Positions 12,189 through 22,743 are shown, numbered from the stretch's first letter. The stretch: DNA of 37,455 nucleotides from Phytophthora quininea (GCA_011947345.1 JAAVTG010000281.1:1-37455); one strand, 5' to 3'. A program made the numbers and translations. Notes: generated by a model not told the origin, from the letters alone.

Positions 12189-12306
12189 GTAGACGGCCAT
12201 CTTAGGATGAGAACACCGTATCCCGTTCGCTCTGCGAAGTTAAGCATCCTCAAGCTCGGGTAGTACTCAGGTGGGTGACCACTGGGGAAGTCCGGGTGCT
12301 GTCTAC
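12189..12306 (+). rRNA. 5S rRNA unit 23
   Basis: Consensus gene, and the first of the homogeneous right-hand block. TTTT lies about 25 bp downstream. Confidence 0.95.
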
Positions 12307-12742
12307 CTTTGCCAACGCTAACTCGATCTTTTGCCGGCGTCCGAGTCCGAGTCCGAGTCCGAGTCTGAGTTGCCGCCTTCGCCAAGCAGCCAGCTTCACA
12401 TGGCCACACCTTCACATAGTCACAGATCGCGCGCTGGTTTGGTTGGGCTGCCGCCGCGCGCGCTGCACTCGTCTGGACGCGTAGATGCGTTTTGCGCCGA
12501 GAAACGTCCAAATCGGACACGTACAGCCTTCAGGACGGGCGCCTGAAGTTGGCGCTTCGAAGCCCGCGCGGAGCAGGTCGGTCGGGCTGGACCGGGTCAT
12601 GTGGCAGGTCAGTGGCCATCCAGCGACCGCGTAGACCTCTGCCAGCGCACTGATAGTCGTGGCCAAGCACCGCTACGGGTCTAAAGACCACTGTTTGGCC
12701 ATTTGGTCAGCCACGGGACCGCGTGGACCAGCATAGACCTCC

Positions 12743-12860
12743 GTAGACGGCCATCTTAGGATGAGAACACTGTATCCCGTTCGCTCTGCGAAGTTAAGCA
12801 TCCTCAAGCTCGGGTAGTACTCAGGTGGGTGACCACTGGGGAAGTCCGGGTGCTGTCTAC
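12743..12860 (+). rRNA. 5S rRNA unit 24 (one substitution)
   Basis: Full length with a C-to-T change at 12771 (cactgtatccc in place of caccgtatccc), at nt 29 of the RNA. It is the only clear coding-region substitution seen in the array. Confidence 0.95.
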
Positions 12861-13293
12861 CTTTGCCAACGCTAACTCGATCTTTTGCCGGCGTCCGAGT
12901 CCGAGTCCGAGTCTGAGTTGCCGCCTTCGCCAAGCAGCCAGCTTCACATGGCCACACCTTCACATAGTCACAGATCGCGCGCTGGTTTGGTTGGGCTGCC
13001 GCCGACGCGCGCGCTGCACTCGTCTGGACGCGTAGATGCGTTTTGCGCCGAGAAACGTCCAAATCGGACACGTACAGCCTTCAGGACGGGCGCCTGAAGT
13101 TGGCGCTTCGAAGCCCGCGCGGAGCAGGTCGGTCGGGCTGGACCGGGTCATGTGGCAGGTCAGTGGCCATCCAGCGACCGCGTAGACCTCTGCCAGCGCA
13201 CTGATAGTCGTGGCCAAGCACCGCTACGGGTCTAAAGACCACTGTTTGGCCATTTGGTCAGCCACGGGACCGCGTGGACCAGCATAGACCTCC

Positions 13294-13411
13294 GTAGACG
13301 GCCATCTTAGGATGAGAACACCGTATCCCGTTCGCTCTGCGAAGTTAAGCATCCTCAAGCTCGGGTAGTACTCAGGTGGGTGACCACTGGGGAAGTCCGG
13401 GTGCTGTCTAC
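13294..13411 (+). rRNA. 5S rRNA unit 25
   Basis: Consensus gene. The spacer has a short deletion in the gacgcgcgcgctgcac stretch. Confidence 0.95.
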
Positions 13412-13846
13412 CTTTGCCAACGCTAACTCGATCTTTTGCCGGCGTCCGAGTCCGAGTCCGAGTCCGAGTCTGAGTTGCCGCCTTCGCCAAGCAGCCAGCT
13501 TCACATGGCCACACCTTCACATAGTCACAGATCGCGCGCTGGTTTGGTTGGGCTGCCGCCGACGCGCTGCGCTCGTCTGGACGCGTAGATGCGTTTTGCG
13601 CCGAGAAACGTCCAAATCGGACACGTACAGCCTTCAGGACGGGCGCCTGAAGTTGGCGCTTCGAAGCCCGCGCGGAGCAGGTCGGTCGGGCTGGACCGGG
13701 TCATGTGGCAGGTCAGTGGCCATCCAGCGACCGCGTAGACCTCTGCCAGCGCACTGATAGTCGTGGCCAAGCACCGCTACGGGTCTAAAGACCACTGTTT
13801 GGCCATTTGGTCAGCCACGGGACCGCGTGGACCAGCATAGACCTCC

Positions 13847-13964
13847 GTAGACGGCCATCTTAGGATGAGAACACCGTATCCCGTTCGCTCTGCGAAGTTA
13901 AGCATCCTCAAGCTCGGGTAGTACTCAGGTGGGTGACCACTGGGGAAGTCCGGGTGCTGTCTAC
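13847..13964 (+). rRNA. 5S rRNA unit 26
   Basis: Consensus gene. The hexamer tract ends in gtctgccgcc, lacking the usual gagttg. Confidence 0.95.
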
Positions 13965-14397
13965 CTTTGCCAACGCTAACTCGATCTTTGCCGGCGTCCG
14001 AGTCCGAGTCCGAGTCCGAGTCTGCCGCCTTCGCCAAGCAGCCAGCTTCACATGGCCACACCTTCACATAGTCACAGATCGCGCGCTGGTTTGGTTGGGC
14101 TGCCGCCGACGCGCGCGCTGCACTCGTCTGGACGCGTAGATGCGTTTTGCGCCGAGAAACGTCCAAATCGGACACGTACAGCCTTCAGGACGGGCGCCTG
14201 AAGTTGGCGCTTCGAAGCCCGCGCGGAGCAGGTCGGTCGGGCTGGACCGGGTCATGTGGCAGGTCAGTGGCCATCCAGCGACCGCGTAGACCTCTGCCAG
14301 CGCACTGATAGTCGTGGCCAAGCACCGCTACGGGTCTAAAGACCACTGTTTGGCCATTTGGTCAGCCACGGGACCGCGTGGACCAGCATAGACCTCC

Positions 14398-14515
14398 GTA
14401 GACGGCCATCTTAGGATGAGAACACCGTATCCCGTTCGCTCTGCGAAGTTAAGCATCCTCAAGCTCGGGTAGTACTCAGGTGGGTGACCACTGGGGAAGT
14501 CCGGGTGCTGTCTAC
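14398..14515 (+). rRNA. 5S rRNA unit 27
   Basis: Consensus gene. It has TTT at both near-gene T runs. The downstream spacer has acgtcaaatc (one C fewer). Confidence 0.95.
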
Positions 14516-14952
14516 CTTTGCCAACGCTAACTCGATCTTTGCCGGCGTCCGAGTCCGAGTCCGAGTCCGAGTCTGAGTTGCCGCCTTCGCCAAGCAGCCA
14601 GCTTCACATGGCCACACCTTCACATAGTCACAGATCGCGCGCTGGTTTGGTTGGGCTGCCGCCGACGCGCGCGCTGCACTCGTCTGGACGCGTAGATGCG
14701 TTTTGCGCCGAGAAACGTCAAATCGGACACGTACAGCCTTCAGGACGGGCGCCTGAAGTTGGCGCTTCGAAGCCCGCGCGGAGCAGGTCGGTCGGGCTGG
14801 ACCGGGTCATGTGGCAGGTCAGTGGCCATCCAGCGACCGCGTAGACCTCTGCCAGCGCACTGATAGTCGTGGCCAAGCACCGCTACGGGTCTAAAGACCA
14901 CTGTTTGGCCATTTGGTCAGCCACGGGACCGCGTGGACCAGCATAGACCTCC

Positions 14953-15070
14953 GTAGACGGCCATCTTAGGATGAGAACACCGTATCCCGTTCGCTCTGCG
15001 AAGTTAAGCATCCTCAAGCTCGGGTAGTACTCAGGTGGGTGACCACTGGGGAAGTCCGGGTGCTGTCTAC
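14953..15070 (+). rRNA. 5S rRNA unit 28
   Basis: Consensus gene. Four T residues occur both directly after the gene and 25 bp further on. Confidence 0.95.
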
Positions 15071-15510
15071 CTTTTGCCAACGCTAACTCGATCTTTTGCC
15101 GGCGTCCGAGTCCGAGTCCGAGTCCGAGTCTGAGTTGCCGCCTTCGCCAAGCAGCCAGCTTCACATGGCCACACCTTCACATAGTCACAGATCGCGCGCT
15201 GGTTTGGTTGGGCTGCCGCCGACGCGCGCGCTGCACTCGTCTGGACGCGTAGATGCGTTTTGCGCCGAGAAACGTCCAAATCGGACACGTACAGCCTTCA
15301 GGACGGGCGCCTGAAGTTGGCGCTTCGAAGCCCGCGCGGAGCAGGTCGGTCGGGCTGGACCGGGTCATGTGGCAGGTCAGTGGCCATCCAGCGACCGCGT
15401 AGACCTCTGCCAGCGCACTGATAGTCGTGGCCAAGCACCGCTACGGGTCTAAAGACCACTGTTTGGCCATTTGGTCAGCCACGGGACCGCGTGGACCAGC
15501 ATAGACCTCC

Positions 15511-15628
15511 GTAGACGGCCATCTTAGGATGAGAACACCGTATCCCGTTCGCTCTGCGAAGTTAAGCATCCTCAAGCTCGGGTAGTACTCAGGTGGGTGA
15601 CCACTGGGGAAGTCCGGGTGCTGTCTAC
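15511..15628 (+). rRNA. 5S rRNA unit 29
   Basis: Consensus gene. TTT follows directly, then TTTT about 25 bp downstream. Four plus one hexamers. Confidence 0.95.
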
Positions 15629-16066
15629 CTTTGCCAACGCTAACTCGATCTTTTGCCGGCGTCCGAGTCCGAGTCCGAGTCCGAGTCTGAGTTGCCGCCT
15701 TCGCCAAGCAGCCAGCTTCACATGGCCACACCTTCACATAGTCACAGATCGCGCGCTGGTTTGGTTGGGCTGCCGCCGACGCGCGCGCTGCACTCGTCTG
15801 GACGCGTAGATGCGTTTTGCGCCGAGAAACGTCAAATCGGACACGTACAGCCTTCAGGACGGGCGCCTGAAGTTGGCGCTTCGAAGCCCGCGCGGAGCAG
15901 GTCGGTCGGGCTGGACCGGGTCATGTGGCAGGTCAGTGGCCATCCAGCGACCGCGTAGACCTCTGCCAGCGCACTGATAGTCGTGGCCAAGCACCGCTAC
16001 GGGTCTAAAGACCACTGTTTGGCCATTTGGTCAGCCACGGGACCGCGTGGACCAGCATAGACCTCC

Positions 16067-16184
16067 GTAGACGGCCATCTTAGGATGAGAACACCGTATC
16101 CCGTTCGCTCTGCGAAGTTAAGCATCCTCAAGCTCGGGTAGTACTCAGGTGGGTGACCACTGGGGAAGTCCGGGTGCTGTCTAC
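16067..16184 (+). rRNA. 5S rRNA unit 30
   Basis: Consensus gene. TTTT occurs at both near positions. It starts a run of six units with three plus one hexamers. Confidence 0.95.
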
Positions 16185-16617
16185 CTTTTGCCAACGCTAA
16201 CTCGATCTTTTGCCGGCGTCCGAGTCCGAGTCCGAGTCTGAGTTGCCGCCTTCGCCAAGCAGCCAGCTTCACATGGCCACACCTTCACATAGTCACAGAT
16301 CGCGCGCTGGTTTGGTTGGGCTGCCGCCGACGCGCGCGCTGCACTCGTCTGGACGCGTAGATGCGTTTTGCGCCGAGAAACGTCAAATCGGACACGTACA
16401 GCCTTCAGGACGGGCGCCTGAAGTTGGCGCTTCGAAGCCCGCGCGGAGCAGGTCGGTCGGGCTGGACCGGGTCATGTGGCAGGTCAGTGGCCATCCAGCG
16501 ACCGCGTAGACCTCTGCCAGCGCACTGATAGTCGTGGCCAAGCACCGCTACGGGTCTAAAGACCACTGTTTGGCCATTTGGTCAGCCACGGGACCGCGTG
16601 GACCAGCATAGACCTCC

Positions 16618-16735
16618 GTAGACGGCCATCTTAGGATGAGAACACCGTATCCCGTTCGCTCTGCGAAGTTAAGCATCCTCAAGCTCGGGTAGTACTCAGG
16701 TGGGTGACCACTGGGGAAGTCCGGGTGCTGTCTAC
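16618..16735 (+). rRNA. 5S rRNA unit 31
   Basis: Consensus gene. The downstream spacer reads acgtcaaatc, as in units 27, 29 and 30. Confidence 0.95.
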
Positions 16736-17165
16736 CTTTGCCAACGCTAACTCGATCTTTTGCCGGCGTCCGAGTCCGAGTCCGAGTCTGAGTTGCCGCC
16801 TTCGCCAAGCAGCCAGCTTCACATGGCCACACCTTCACATAGTCACAGATCGCGCGCTGGTTTGGTTGGGCTGCCGCCGACGCGCGCTGCACTCGTCTGG
16901 ACGCGTAGATGCGTTTTGCGCCGAGAAACGTCAAATCGGACACGTACAGCCTTCAGGACGGGCGCCTGAAGTTGGCGCTTCGAAGCCCGCGCGGAGCAGG
17001 TCGGTCGGGCTGGACCGGGTCATGTGGCAGGTCAGTGGCCATCCAGCGACCGCGTAGACCTCTGCCAGCGCACTGATAGTCGTGGCCAAGCACCGCTACG
17101 GGTCTAAAGACCACTGTTTGGCCATTTGGTCAGCCACGGGACCGCGTGGACCAGCATAGACCTCC

Positions 17166-17283
17166 GTAGACGGCCATCTTAGGATGAGAACACCGTATCC
17201 CGTTCGCTCTGCGAAGTTAAGCATCCTCAAGCTCGGGTAGTACTCAGGTGGGTGACCACTGGGGAAGTCCGGGTGCTGTCTAC
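17166..17283 (+). rRNA. 5S rRNA unit 32
   Basis: Consensus gene with three plus one hexamers. TTTT lies about 25 bp downstream. Confidence 0.95.
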
Positions 17284-17716
17284 CTTTGCCAACGCTAACT
17301 CGATCTTTTGCCGGCGTCCGAGTCCGAGTCCGAGTCTGAGTTGCCGCCTTCGCCAAGCAGCCAGCTTCACATGGCCACACCTTCACATAGTCACAGATCG
17401 CGCGCTGGTTTGGTTGGGCTGCCGCCGACGCGCGCGCTGCACTCGTCTGGACGCGTAGATGCGTTTTGCGCCGAGAAACGTCCAAATCGGACACGTACAG
17501 CCTTCAGGACGGGCGCCTGAAGTTGGCGCTTCGAAGCCCGCGCGGAGCAGGTCGGTCGGGCTGGACCGGGTCATGTGGCAGGTCAGTGGCCATCCAGCGA
17601 CCGCGTAGACCTCTGCCAGCGCACTGATAGTCGTGGCCAAGCACCGCTACGGGTCTAAAGACCACTGTTTGGCCATTTGGTCAGCCACGGGACCGCGTGG
17701 ACCAGCATAGACCTCC

Positions 17717-17834
17717 GTAGACGGCCATCTTAGGATGAGAACACCGTATCCCGTTCGCTCTGCGAAGTTAAGCATCCTCAAGCTCGGGTAGTACTCAGGT
17801 GGGTGACCACTGGGGAAGTCCGGGTGCTGTCTAC
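17717..17834 (+). rRNA. 5S rRNA unit 33 (reference copy)
   Basis: Canonical 118-nt 5S rRNA. Nucleotides 1-6 (gtagac) pair with 113-118 (gtctac) to form helix I. Conserved 5S blocks are visible: cccgttcg and ctgcgaagttaagc in the first half, and agtac plus ggtgggtgacc in the second half. The length fits the 118-121 nt usual for eukaryotic 5S rRNA. TTT follows directly. Confidence 0.97.
17766..17813 (+). promoter_or_regulatory. Internal Pol III type 1 promoter of 5S gene (shown in unit 33)
   Basis: By position in the RNA, the A box falls at nt 50-64, the intermediate element at 67-72 (ctcggg) and the C box at 80-97 (caggtgggtgaccactgg). This is the classical TFIIIA-binding internal control region of eukaryotic 5S genes. 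The same sequence is present in every intact unit. The A box is broken in unit 12 and cut in unit 42. The boundaries are transferred from the general eukaryotic layout and were not tested here. Confidence 0.7.
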
Positions 17835-18266
17835 CTTTGCCAACGCTAACTCGATCTTTGCCGGCGTCCGAGTCCGAGTCCGAGTCTGAGTTGCCGCCTT
17901 CGCCAAGCAGCCAGCTTCACATGGCCACACCTTCACATAGTCACAGATCGCGCGCTGGTTTGGTTGGGCTGCCGCCGACGCGCGCGCTGCACTCGTCTGG
18001 ACGCGTAGATGCGTTTTGCGCCGAGAAACGTCCAAATCGGACACGTACAGCCTTCAGGACGGGCGCCTGAAGTTGGCGCTTCGAAGCCCGCGCGGAGCAG
18101 GTCGGTCGGGCTGGACCGGGTCATGTGGCAGGTCAGTGGCCATCCAGCGACCGCGTAGACCTCTGCCAGCGCACTGATAGTCGTGGCCAAGCACCGCTAC
18201 GGGTCTAAAGACCACTGTTTGGCCATTTGGTCAGCCACGGGACCGCGTGGACCAGCATAGACCTCC
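17835..18266 (+). repeat. 5S intergenic spacer (reference copy, after unit 33)
   Basis: About 432 bp, GC-rich. In order it has a TTT run, a second T run about 25 bp further, three ccgagt hexamers plus tctgag, and a GC-rich stretch with gacgcgcgcgctgc. An invariant TTTT (in gatgcgttttgcgcc) follows about 180 bp past the gene, then a hairpin and a palindrome. It ends in tagacctccgtagac, a TAGAC direct repeat spanning the gene start. Reading frames in the spacer recur in every unit only because the DNA is repeated. No second RNA gene (tRNA, U snRNA or spliced leader) was recognised. Confidence 0.85.
18052..18087 (+). other. Conserved spacer hairpin and palindrome (reference copy)
   Basis: CTTCAGG and CCTGAAG form a perfect 7-bp stem with a 7-base loop (18052-18072). 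Five bases later comes the perfect 10-bp palindrome GCTTCGAAGC (18078-18087). The pair is kept in nearly every spacer, including the diverged left-hand units; unit 22 has a 6-bp loss that brings the two parts together. Function unknown. Confidence 0.6.
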
Positions 18267-18384
18267 GTAGACGGCCATCTTAGGATGAGAACACCGTATC
18301 CCGTTCGCTCTGCGAAGTTAAGCATCCTCAAGCTCGGGTAGTACTCAGGTGGGTGACCACTGGGGAAGTCCGGGTGCTGTCTAC
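18267..18384 (+). rRNA. 5S rRNA unit 34
   Basis: Consensus gene. TTTT lies about 25 bp downstream. Three plus one hexamers. Confidence 0.95.
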
Positions 18385-18817
18385 CTTTGCCAACGCTAAC
18401 TCGATCTTTTGCCGGCGTCCGAGTCCGAGTCCGAGTCTGAGTTGCCGCCTTCGCCAAGCAGCCAGCTTCACATGGCCACACCTTCACATAGTCACAGATC
18501 GCGCGCTGGTTTGGTTGGGCTGCCGCCGACGCGCGCGCTGCACTCGTCTGGACGCGTAGATGCGTTTTGCGCCGAGAAACGTCCAAATCGGACACGTACA
18601 GCCTTCAGGACGGGCGCCTGAAGTTGGCGCTTCGAAGCCCGCGCGGAGCAGGTCGGTCGGGCTGGACCGGGTCATGTGGCAGGTCAGTGGCCATCCAGCG
18701 ACCGCGTAGACCTCTGCCAGCGCACTGATAGTCGTGGCCAAGCACCGCTACGGGTCTAAAGACCACTGTTTGGCCATTTGGTCAGCCACGGGACCGCGTG
18801 GACCAGCATAGACCTCC

Positions 18818-18935
18818 GTAGACGGCCATCTTAGGATGAGAACACCGTATCCCGTTCGCTCTGCGAAGTTAAGCATCCTCAAGCTCGGGTAGTACTCAGG
18901 TGGGTGACCACTGGGGAAGTCCGGGTGCTGTCTAC
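18818..18935 (+). rRNA. 5S rRNA unit 35
   Basis: Consensus gene. The spacer after it has acgtccaatc, one A fewer than its neighbours. Confidence 0.95.
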
Positions 18936-19367
18936 CTTTGCCAACGCTAACTCGATCTTTTGCCGGCGTCCGAGTCCGAGTCCGAGTCTGAGTTGCCGCC
19001 TTCGCCAAGCAGCCAGCTTCACATGGCCACACCTTCACATAGTCACAGATCGCGCGCTGGTTTGGTTGGGCTGCCGCCGACGCGCGCGCTGCACTCGTCT
19101 GGACGCGTAGATGCGTTTTGCGCCGAGAAACGTCCAATCGGACACGTACAGCCTTCAGGACGGGCGCCTGAAGTTGGCGCTTCGAAGCCCGCGCGGAGCA
19201 GGTCGGTCGGGCTGGACCGGGTCATGTGGCAGGTCAGTGGCCATCCAGCGACCGCGTAGACCTCTGCCAGCGCACTGATAGTCGTGGCCAAGCACCGCTA
19301 CGGGTCTAAAGACCACTGTTTGGCCATTTGGTCAGCCACGGGACCGCGTGGACCAGCATAGACCTCC

Positions 19368-19485
19368 GTAGACGGCCATCTTAGGATGAGAACACCGTAT
19401 CCCGTTCGCTCTGCGAAGTTAAGCATCCTCAAGCTCGGGTAGTACTCAGGTGGGTGACCACTGGGGAAGTCCGGGTGCTGTCTAC
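19368..19485 (+). rRNA. 5S rRNA unit 36
   Basis: Consensus gene. It starts a three-unit block with four plus one hexamers. Confidence 0.95.
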
Positions 19486-19923
19486 CTTTGCCAACGCTAA
19501 CTCGATCTTTGCCGGCGTCCGAGTCCGAGTCCGAGTCCGAGTCTGAGTTGCCGCCTTCGCCAAGCAGCCAGCTTCACATGGCCACACCTTCACATAGTCA
19601 CAGATCGCGCGCTGGTTTGGTTGGGCTGCCGCCGACGCGCGCGCTGCACTCGTCTGGACGCGTAGATGCGTTTTGCGCCGAGAAACGTCCAAATCGGACA
19701 CGTACAGCCTTCAGGACGGGCGCCTGAAGTTGGCGCTTCGAAGCCCGCGCGGAGCAGGTCGGTCGGGCTGGACCGGGTCATGTGGCAGGTCAGTGGCCAT
19801 CCAGCGACCGCGTAGACCTCTGCCAGCGCACTGATAGTCGTGGCCAAGCACCGCTACGGGTCTAAAGACCACTGTTTGGCCATTTGGTCAGCCACGGGAC
19901 CGCGTGGACCAGCATAGACCTCC

Positions 19924-20041
19924 GTAGACGGCCATCTTAGGATGAGAACACCGTATCCCGTTCGCTCTGCGAAGTTAAGCATCCTCAAGCTCGGGTAGTA
20001 CTCAGGTGGGTGACCACTGGGGAAGTCCGGGTGCTGTCTAC
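19924..20041 (+). rRNA. 5S rRNA unit 37
   Basis: Consensus gene. TTTT lies about 25 bp downstream. Four plus one hexamers. Confidence 0.95.
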
Positions 20042-20480
20042 CTTTGCCAACGCTAACTCGATCTTTTGCCGGCGTCCGAGTCCGAGTCCGAGTCCGAGTC
20101 TGAGTTGCCGCCTTCGCCAAGCAGCCAGCTTCACATGGCCACACCTTCACATAGTCACAGATCGCGCGCTGGTTTGGTTGGGCTGCCGCCGACGCGCGCG
20201 CTGCACTCGTCTGGACGCGTAGATGCGTTTTGCGCCGAGAAACGTCCAAATCGGACACGTACAGCCTTCAGGACGGGCGCCTGAAGTTGGCGCTTCGAAG
20301 CCCGCGCGGAGCAGGTCGGTCGGGCTGGACCGGGTCATGTGGCAGGTCAGTGGCCATCCAGCGACCGCGTAGACCTCTGCCAGCGCACTGATAGTCGTGG
20401 CCAAGCACCGCTACGGGTCTAAAGACCACTGTTTGGCCATTTGGTCAGCCACGGGACCGCGTGGACCAGCATAGACCTCC

Positions 20481-20598
20481 GTAGACGGCCATCTTAGGAT
20501 GAGAACACCGTATCCCGTTCGCTCTGCGAAGTTAAGCATCCTCAAGCTCGGGTAGTACTCAGGTGGGTGACCACTGGGGAAGTCCGGGTGCTGTCTAC
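20481..20598 (+). rRNA. 5S rRNA unit 38
   Basis: Consensus gene. TTT at both near positions. Four plus one hexamers. Confidence 0.95.
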
Positions 20599-21036
20599 CT
20601 TTGCCAACGCTAACTCGATCTTTGCCGGCGTCCGAGTCCGAGTCCGAGTCCGAGTCTGAGTTGCCGCCTTCGCCAAGCAGCCAGCTTCACATGGCCACAC
20701 CTTCACATAGTCACAGATCGCGCGCTGGTTTGGTTGGGCTGCCGCCGACGCGCGCGCTGCACTCGTCTGGACGCGTAGATGCGTTTTGCGCCGAGAAACG
20801 TCCAAATCGGACACGTACAGCCTTCAGGACGGGCGCCTGAAGTTGGCGCTTCGAAGCCCGCGCGGAGCAGGTCGGTCGGGCTGGACCGGGTCATGTGGCA
20901 GGTCAGTGGCCATCCAGCGACCGCGTAGACCTCTGCCAGCGCACTGATAGTCGTGGCCAAGCACCGCTACGGGTCTAAAGACCACTGTTTGGCCATTTGG
21001 TCAGCCACGGGACCGCGTGGACCAGCATAGACCTCC

Positions 21037-21154
21037 GTAGACGGCCATCTTAGGATGAGAACACCGTATCCCGTTCGCTCTGCGAAGTTAAGCATCCTCA
21101 AGCTCGGGTAGTACTCAGGTGGGTGACCACTGGGGAAGTCCGGGTGCTGTCTAC
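21037..21154 (+). rRNA. 5S rRNA unit 39
   Basis: Consensus gene. It starts the last block of three plus one hexamers. Confidence 0.95.
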
Positions 21155-21586
21155 CTTTGCCAACGCTAACTCGATCTTTGCCGGCGTCCGAGTCCGAGTC
21201 CGAGTCTGAGTTGCCGCCTTCGCCAAGCAGCCAGCTTCACATGGCCACACCTTCACATAGTCACAGATCGCGCGCTGGTTTGGTTGGGCTGCCGCCGACG
21301 CGCGCGCTGCACTCGTCTGGACGCGTAGATGCGTTTTGCGCCGAGAAACGTCCAAATCGGACACGTACAGCCTTCAGGACGGGCGCCTGAAGTTGGCGCT
21401 TCGAAGCCCGCGCGGAGCAGGTCGGTCGGGCTGGACCGGGTCATGTGGCAGGTCAGTGGCCATCCAGCGACCGCGTAGACCTCTGCCAGCGCACTGATAG
21501 TCGTGGCCAAGCACCGCTACGGGTCTAAAGACCACTGTTTGGCCATTTGGTCAGCCACGGGACCGCGTGGACCAGCATAGACCTCC

Positions 21587-21704
21587 GTAGACGGCCATCT
21601 TAGGATGAGAACACCGTATCCCGTTCGCTCTGCGAAGTTAAGCATCCTCAAGCTCGGGTAGTACTCAGGTGGGTGACCACTGGGGAAGTCCGGGTGCTGT
21701 CTAC
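21587..21704 (+). rRNA. 5S rRNA unit 40
   Basis: Consensus gene. The spacer has gacgcgcgctgcac, two bases shorter than unit 39. Confidence 0.95.
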
Positions 21705-22134
21705 CTTTGCCAACGCTAACTCGATCTTTGCCGGCGTCCGAGTCCGAGTCCGAGTCTGAGTTGCCGCCTTCGCCAAGCAGCCAGCTTCACATGGCCACAC
21801 CTTCACATAGTCACAGATCGCGCGCTGGTTTGGTTGGGCTGCCGCCGACGCGCGCTGCACTCGTCTGGACGCGTAGATGCGTTTTGCGCCGAGAAACGTC
21901 CAAATCGGACACGTACAGCCTTCAGGACGGGCGCCTGAAGTTGGCGCTTCGAAGCCCGCGCGGAGCAGGTCGGTCGGGCTGGACCGGGTCATGTGGCAGG
22001 TCAGTGGCCATCCAGCGACCGCGTAGACCTCTGCCAGCGCACTGATAGTCGTGGCCAAGCACCGCTACGGGTCTAAAGACCACTGTTTGGCCATTTGGTC
22101 AGCCACGGGACCGCGTGGACCAGCATAGACCTCC

Positions 22135-22252
22135 GTAGACGGCCATCTTAGGATGAGAACACCGTATCCCGTTCGCTCTGCGAAGTTAAGCATCCTCAAG
22201 CTCGGGTAGTACTCAGGTGGGTGACCACTGGGGAAGTCCGGGTGCTGTCTAC
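22135..22252 (+). rRNA. 5S rRNA unit 41 (last complete copy)
   Basis: Consensus gene with a complete spacer after it, leading into the truncated unit 42. Confidence 0.95.
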
Positions 22253-22684
22253 CTTTGCCAACGCTAACTCGATCTTTGCCGGCGTCCGAGTCCGAGTCCG
22301 AGTCTGAGTTGCCGCCTTCGCCAAGCAGCCAGCTTCACATGGCCACACCTTCACATAGTCACAGATCGCGCGCTGGTTTGGTTGGGCTGCCGCCGACGCG
22401 CGCGCTGCACTCGTCTGGACGCGTAGATGCGTTTTGCGCCGAGAAACGTCCAAATCGGACACGTACAGCCTTCAGGACGGGCGCCTGAAGTTGGCGCTTC
22501 GAAGCCCGCGCGGAGCAGGTCGGTCGGGCTGGACCGGGTCATGTGGCAGGTCAGTGGCCATCCAGCGACCGCGTAGACCTCTGCCAGCGCACTGATAGTC
22601 GTGGCCAAGCACCGCTACGGGTCTAAAGACCACTGTTTGGCCATTTGGTCAGCCACGGGACCGCGTGGACCAGCATAGACCTCC

Positions 22685-22743
22685 GTAGACGGCCATCTTA
22701 GGATGAGAACACCGTATCCCGTTCGCTCTGCGAAGTTAAGCAT
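22685..22743 (+). pseudogene. Truncated 5S rRNA gene (unit 42), first 59 nt only
   Basis: Matches the 5S consensus from nt 1 to nt 59 (ends gttaagcat) and then changes to unrelated sequence. The break lies in the A box. The 3' half with the C box and closing helix strand is absent. This is the right-hand boundary of the array and the 5' junction of the LINE sequence. Confidence 0.93.

Larger units (their letters stand above)
1..22743 (+). repeat. Tandem 5S rDNA array, 41 genes plus one truncated copy
   Basis: The same unit of about 550 bp (range 538-558) recurs head to tail from the left window edge to 22743. Each unit has a 118-bp 5S rRNA gene and about 430 bp of spacer. The first base of the window lies in a spacer, so the array continues to the left. 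All genes point the same way. Units 1-22 differ by many small indels and substitutions: agctcg versus agatcg in mid-spacer, cagtcgcc versus cagtggcc before the gene, and variable hexamer number. Units 23-41 are almost identical apart from hexamer number and T-run length. No large-subunit or small-subunit rRNA sequence is present, so the array is not part of the 18S-28S repeat in this window. The array provides 5S rRNA for the large ribosomal subunit and should be transcribed by RNA polymerase III. Confidence 0.97.

Noticed and set aside
18040..18110. A tRNA or other small RNA gene in the 5S spacer, prompted by the cgcttcgaagc stretch resembling a T-arm
   Set aside because: No cloverleaf with an anticodon arm and acceptor stem could be drawn. 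The stretch is explained by the palindrome.
1462..22608. Recurring minus-strand frames of 80-136 aa in every 5S unit (protein beginning MATTISALAEVYAV or MSDLDVSRRKTH), and + strand frames beginning MPASESES or MTTGEV
   Set aside because: They recur because the DNA is repeated, cross the 5S gene or hexamer tract, change frame with each small indel, and start or stop at different places between units. Nothing indicates selection on the protein.
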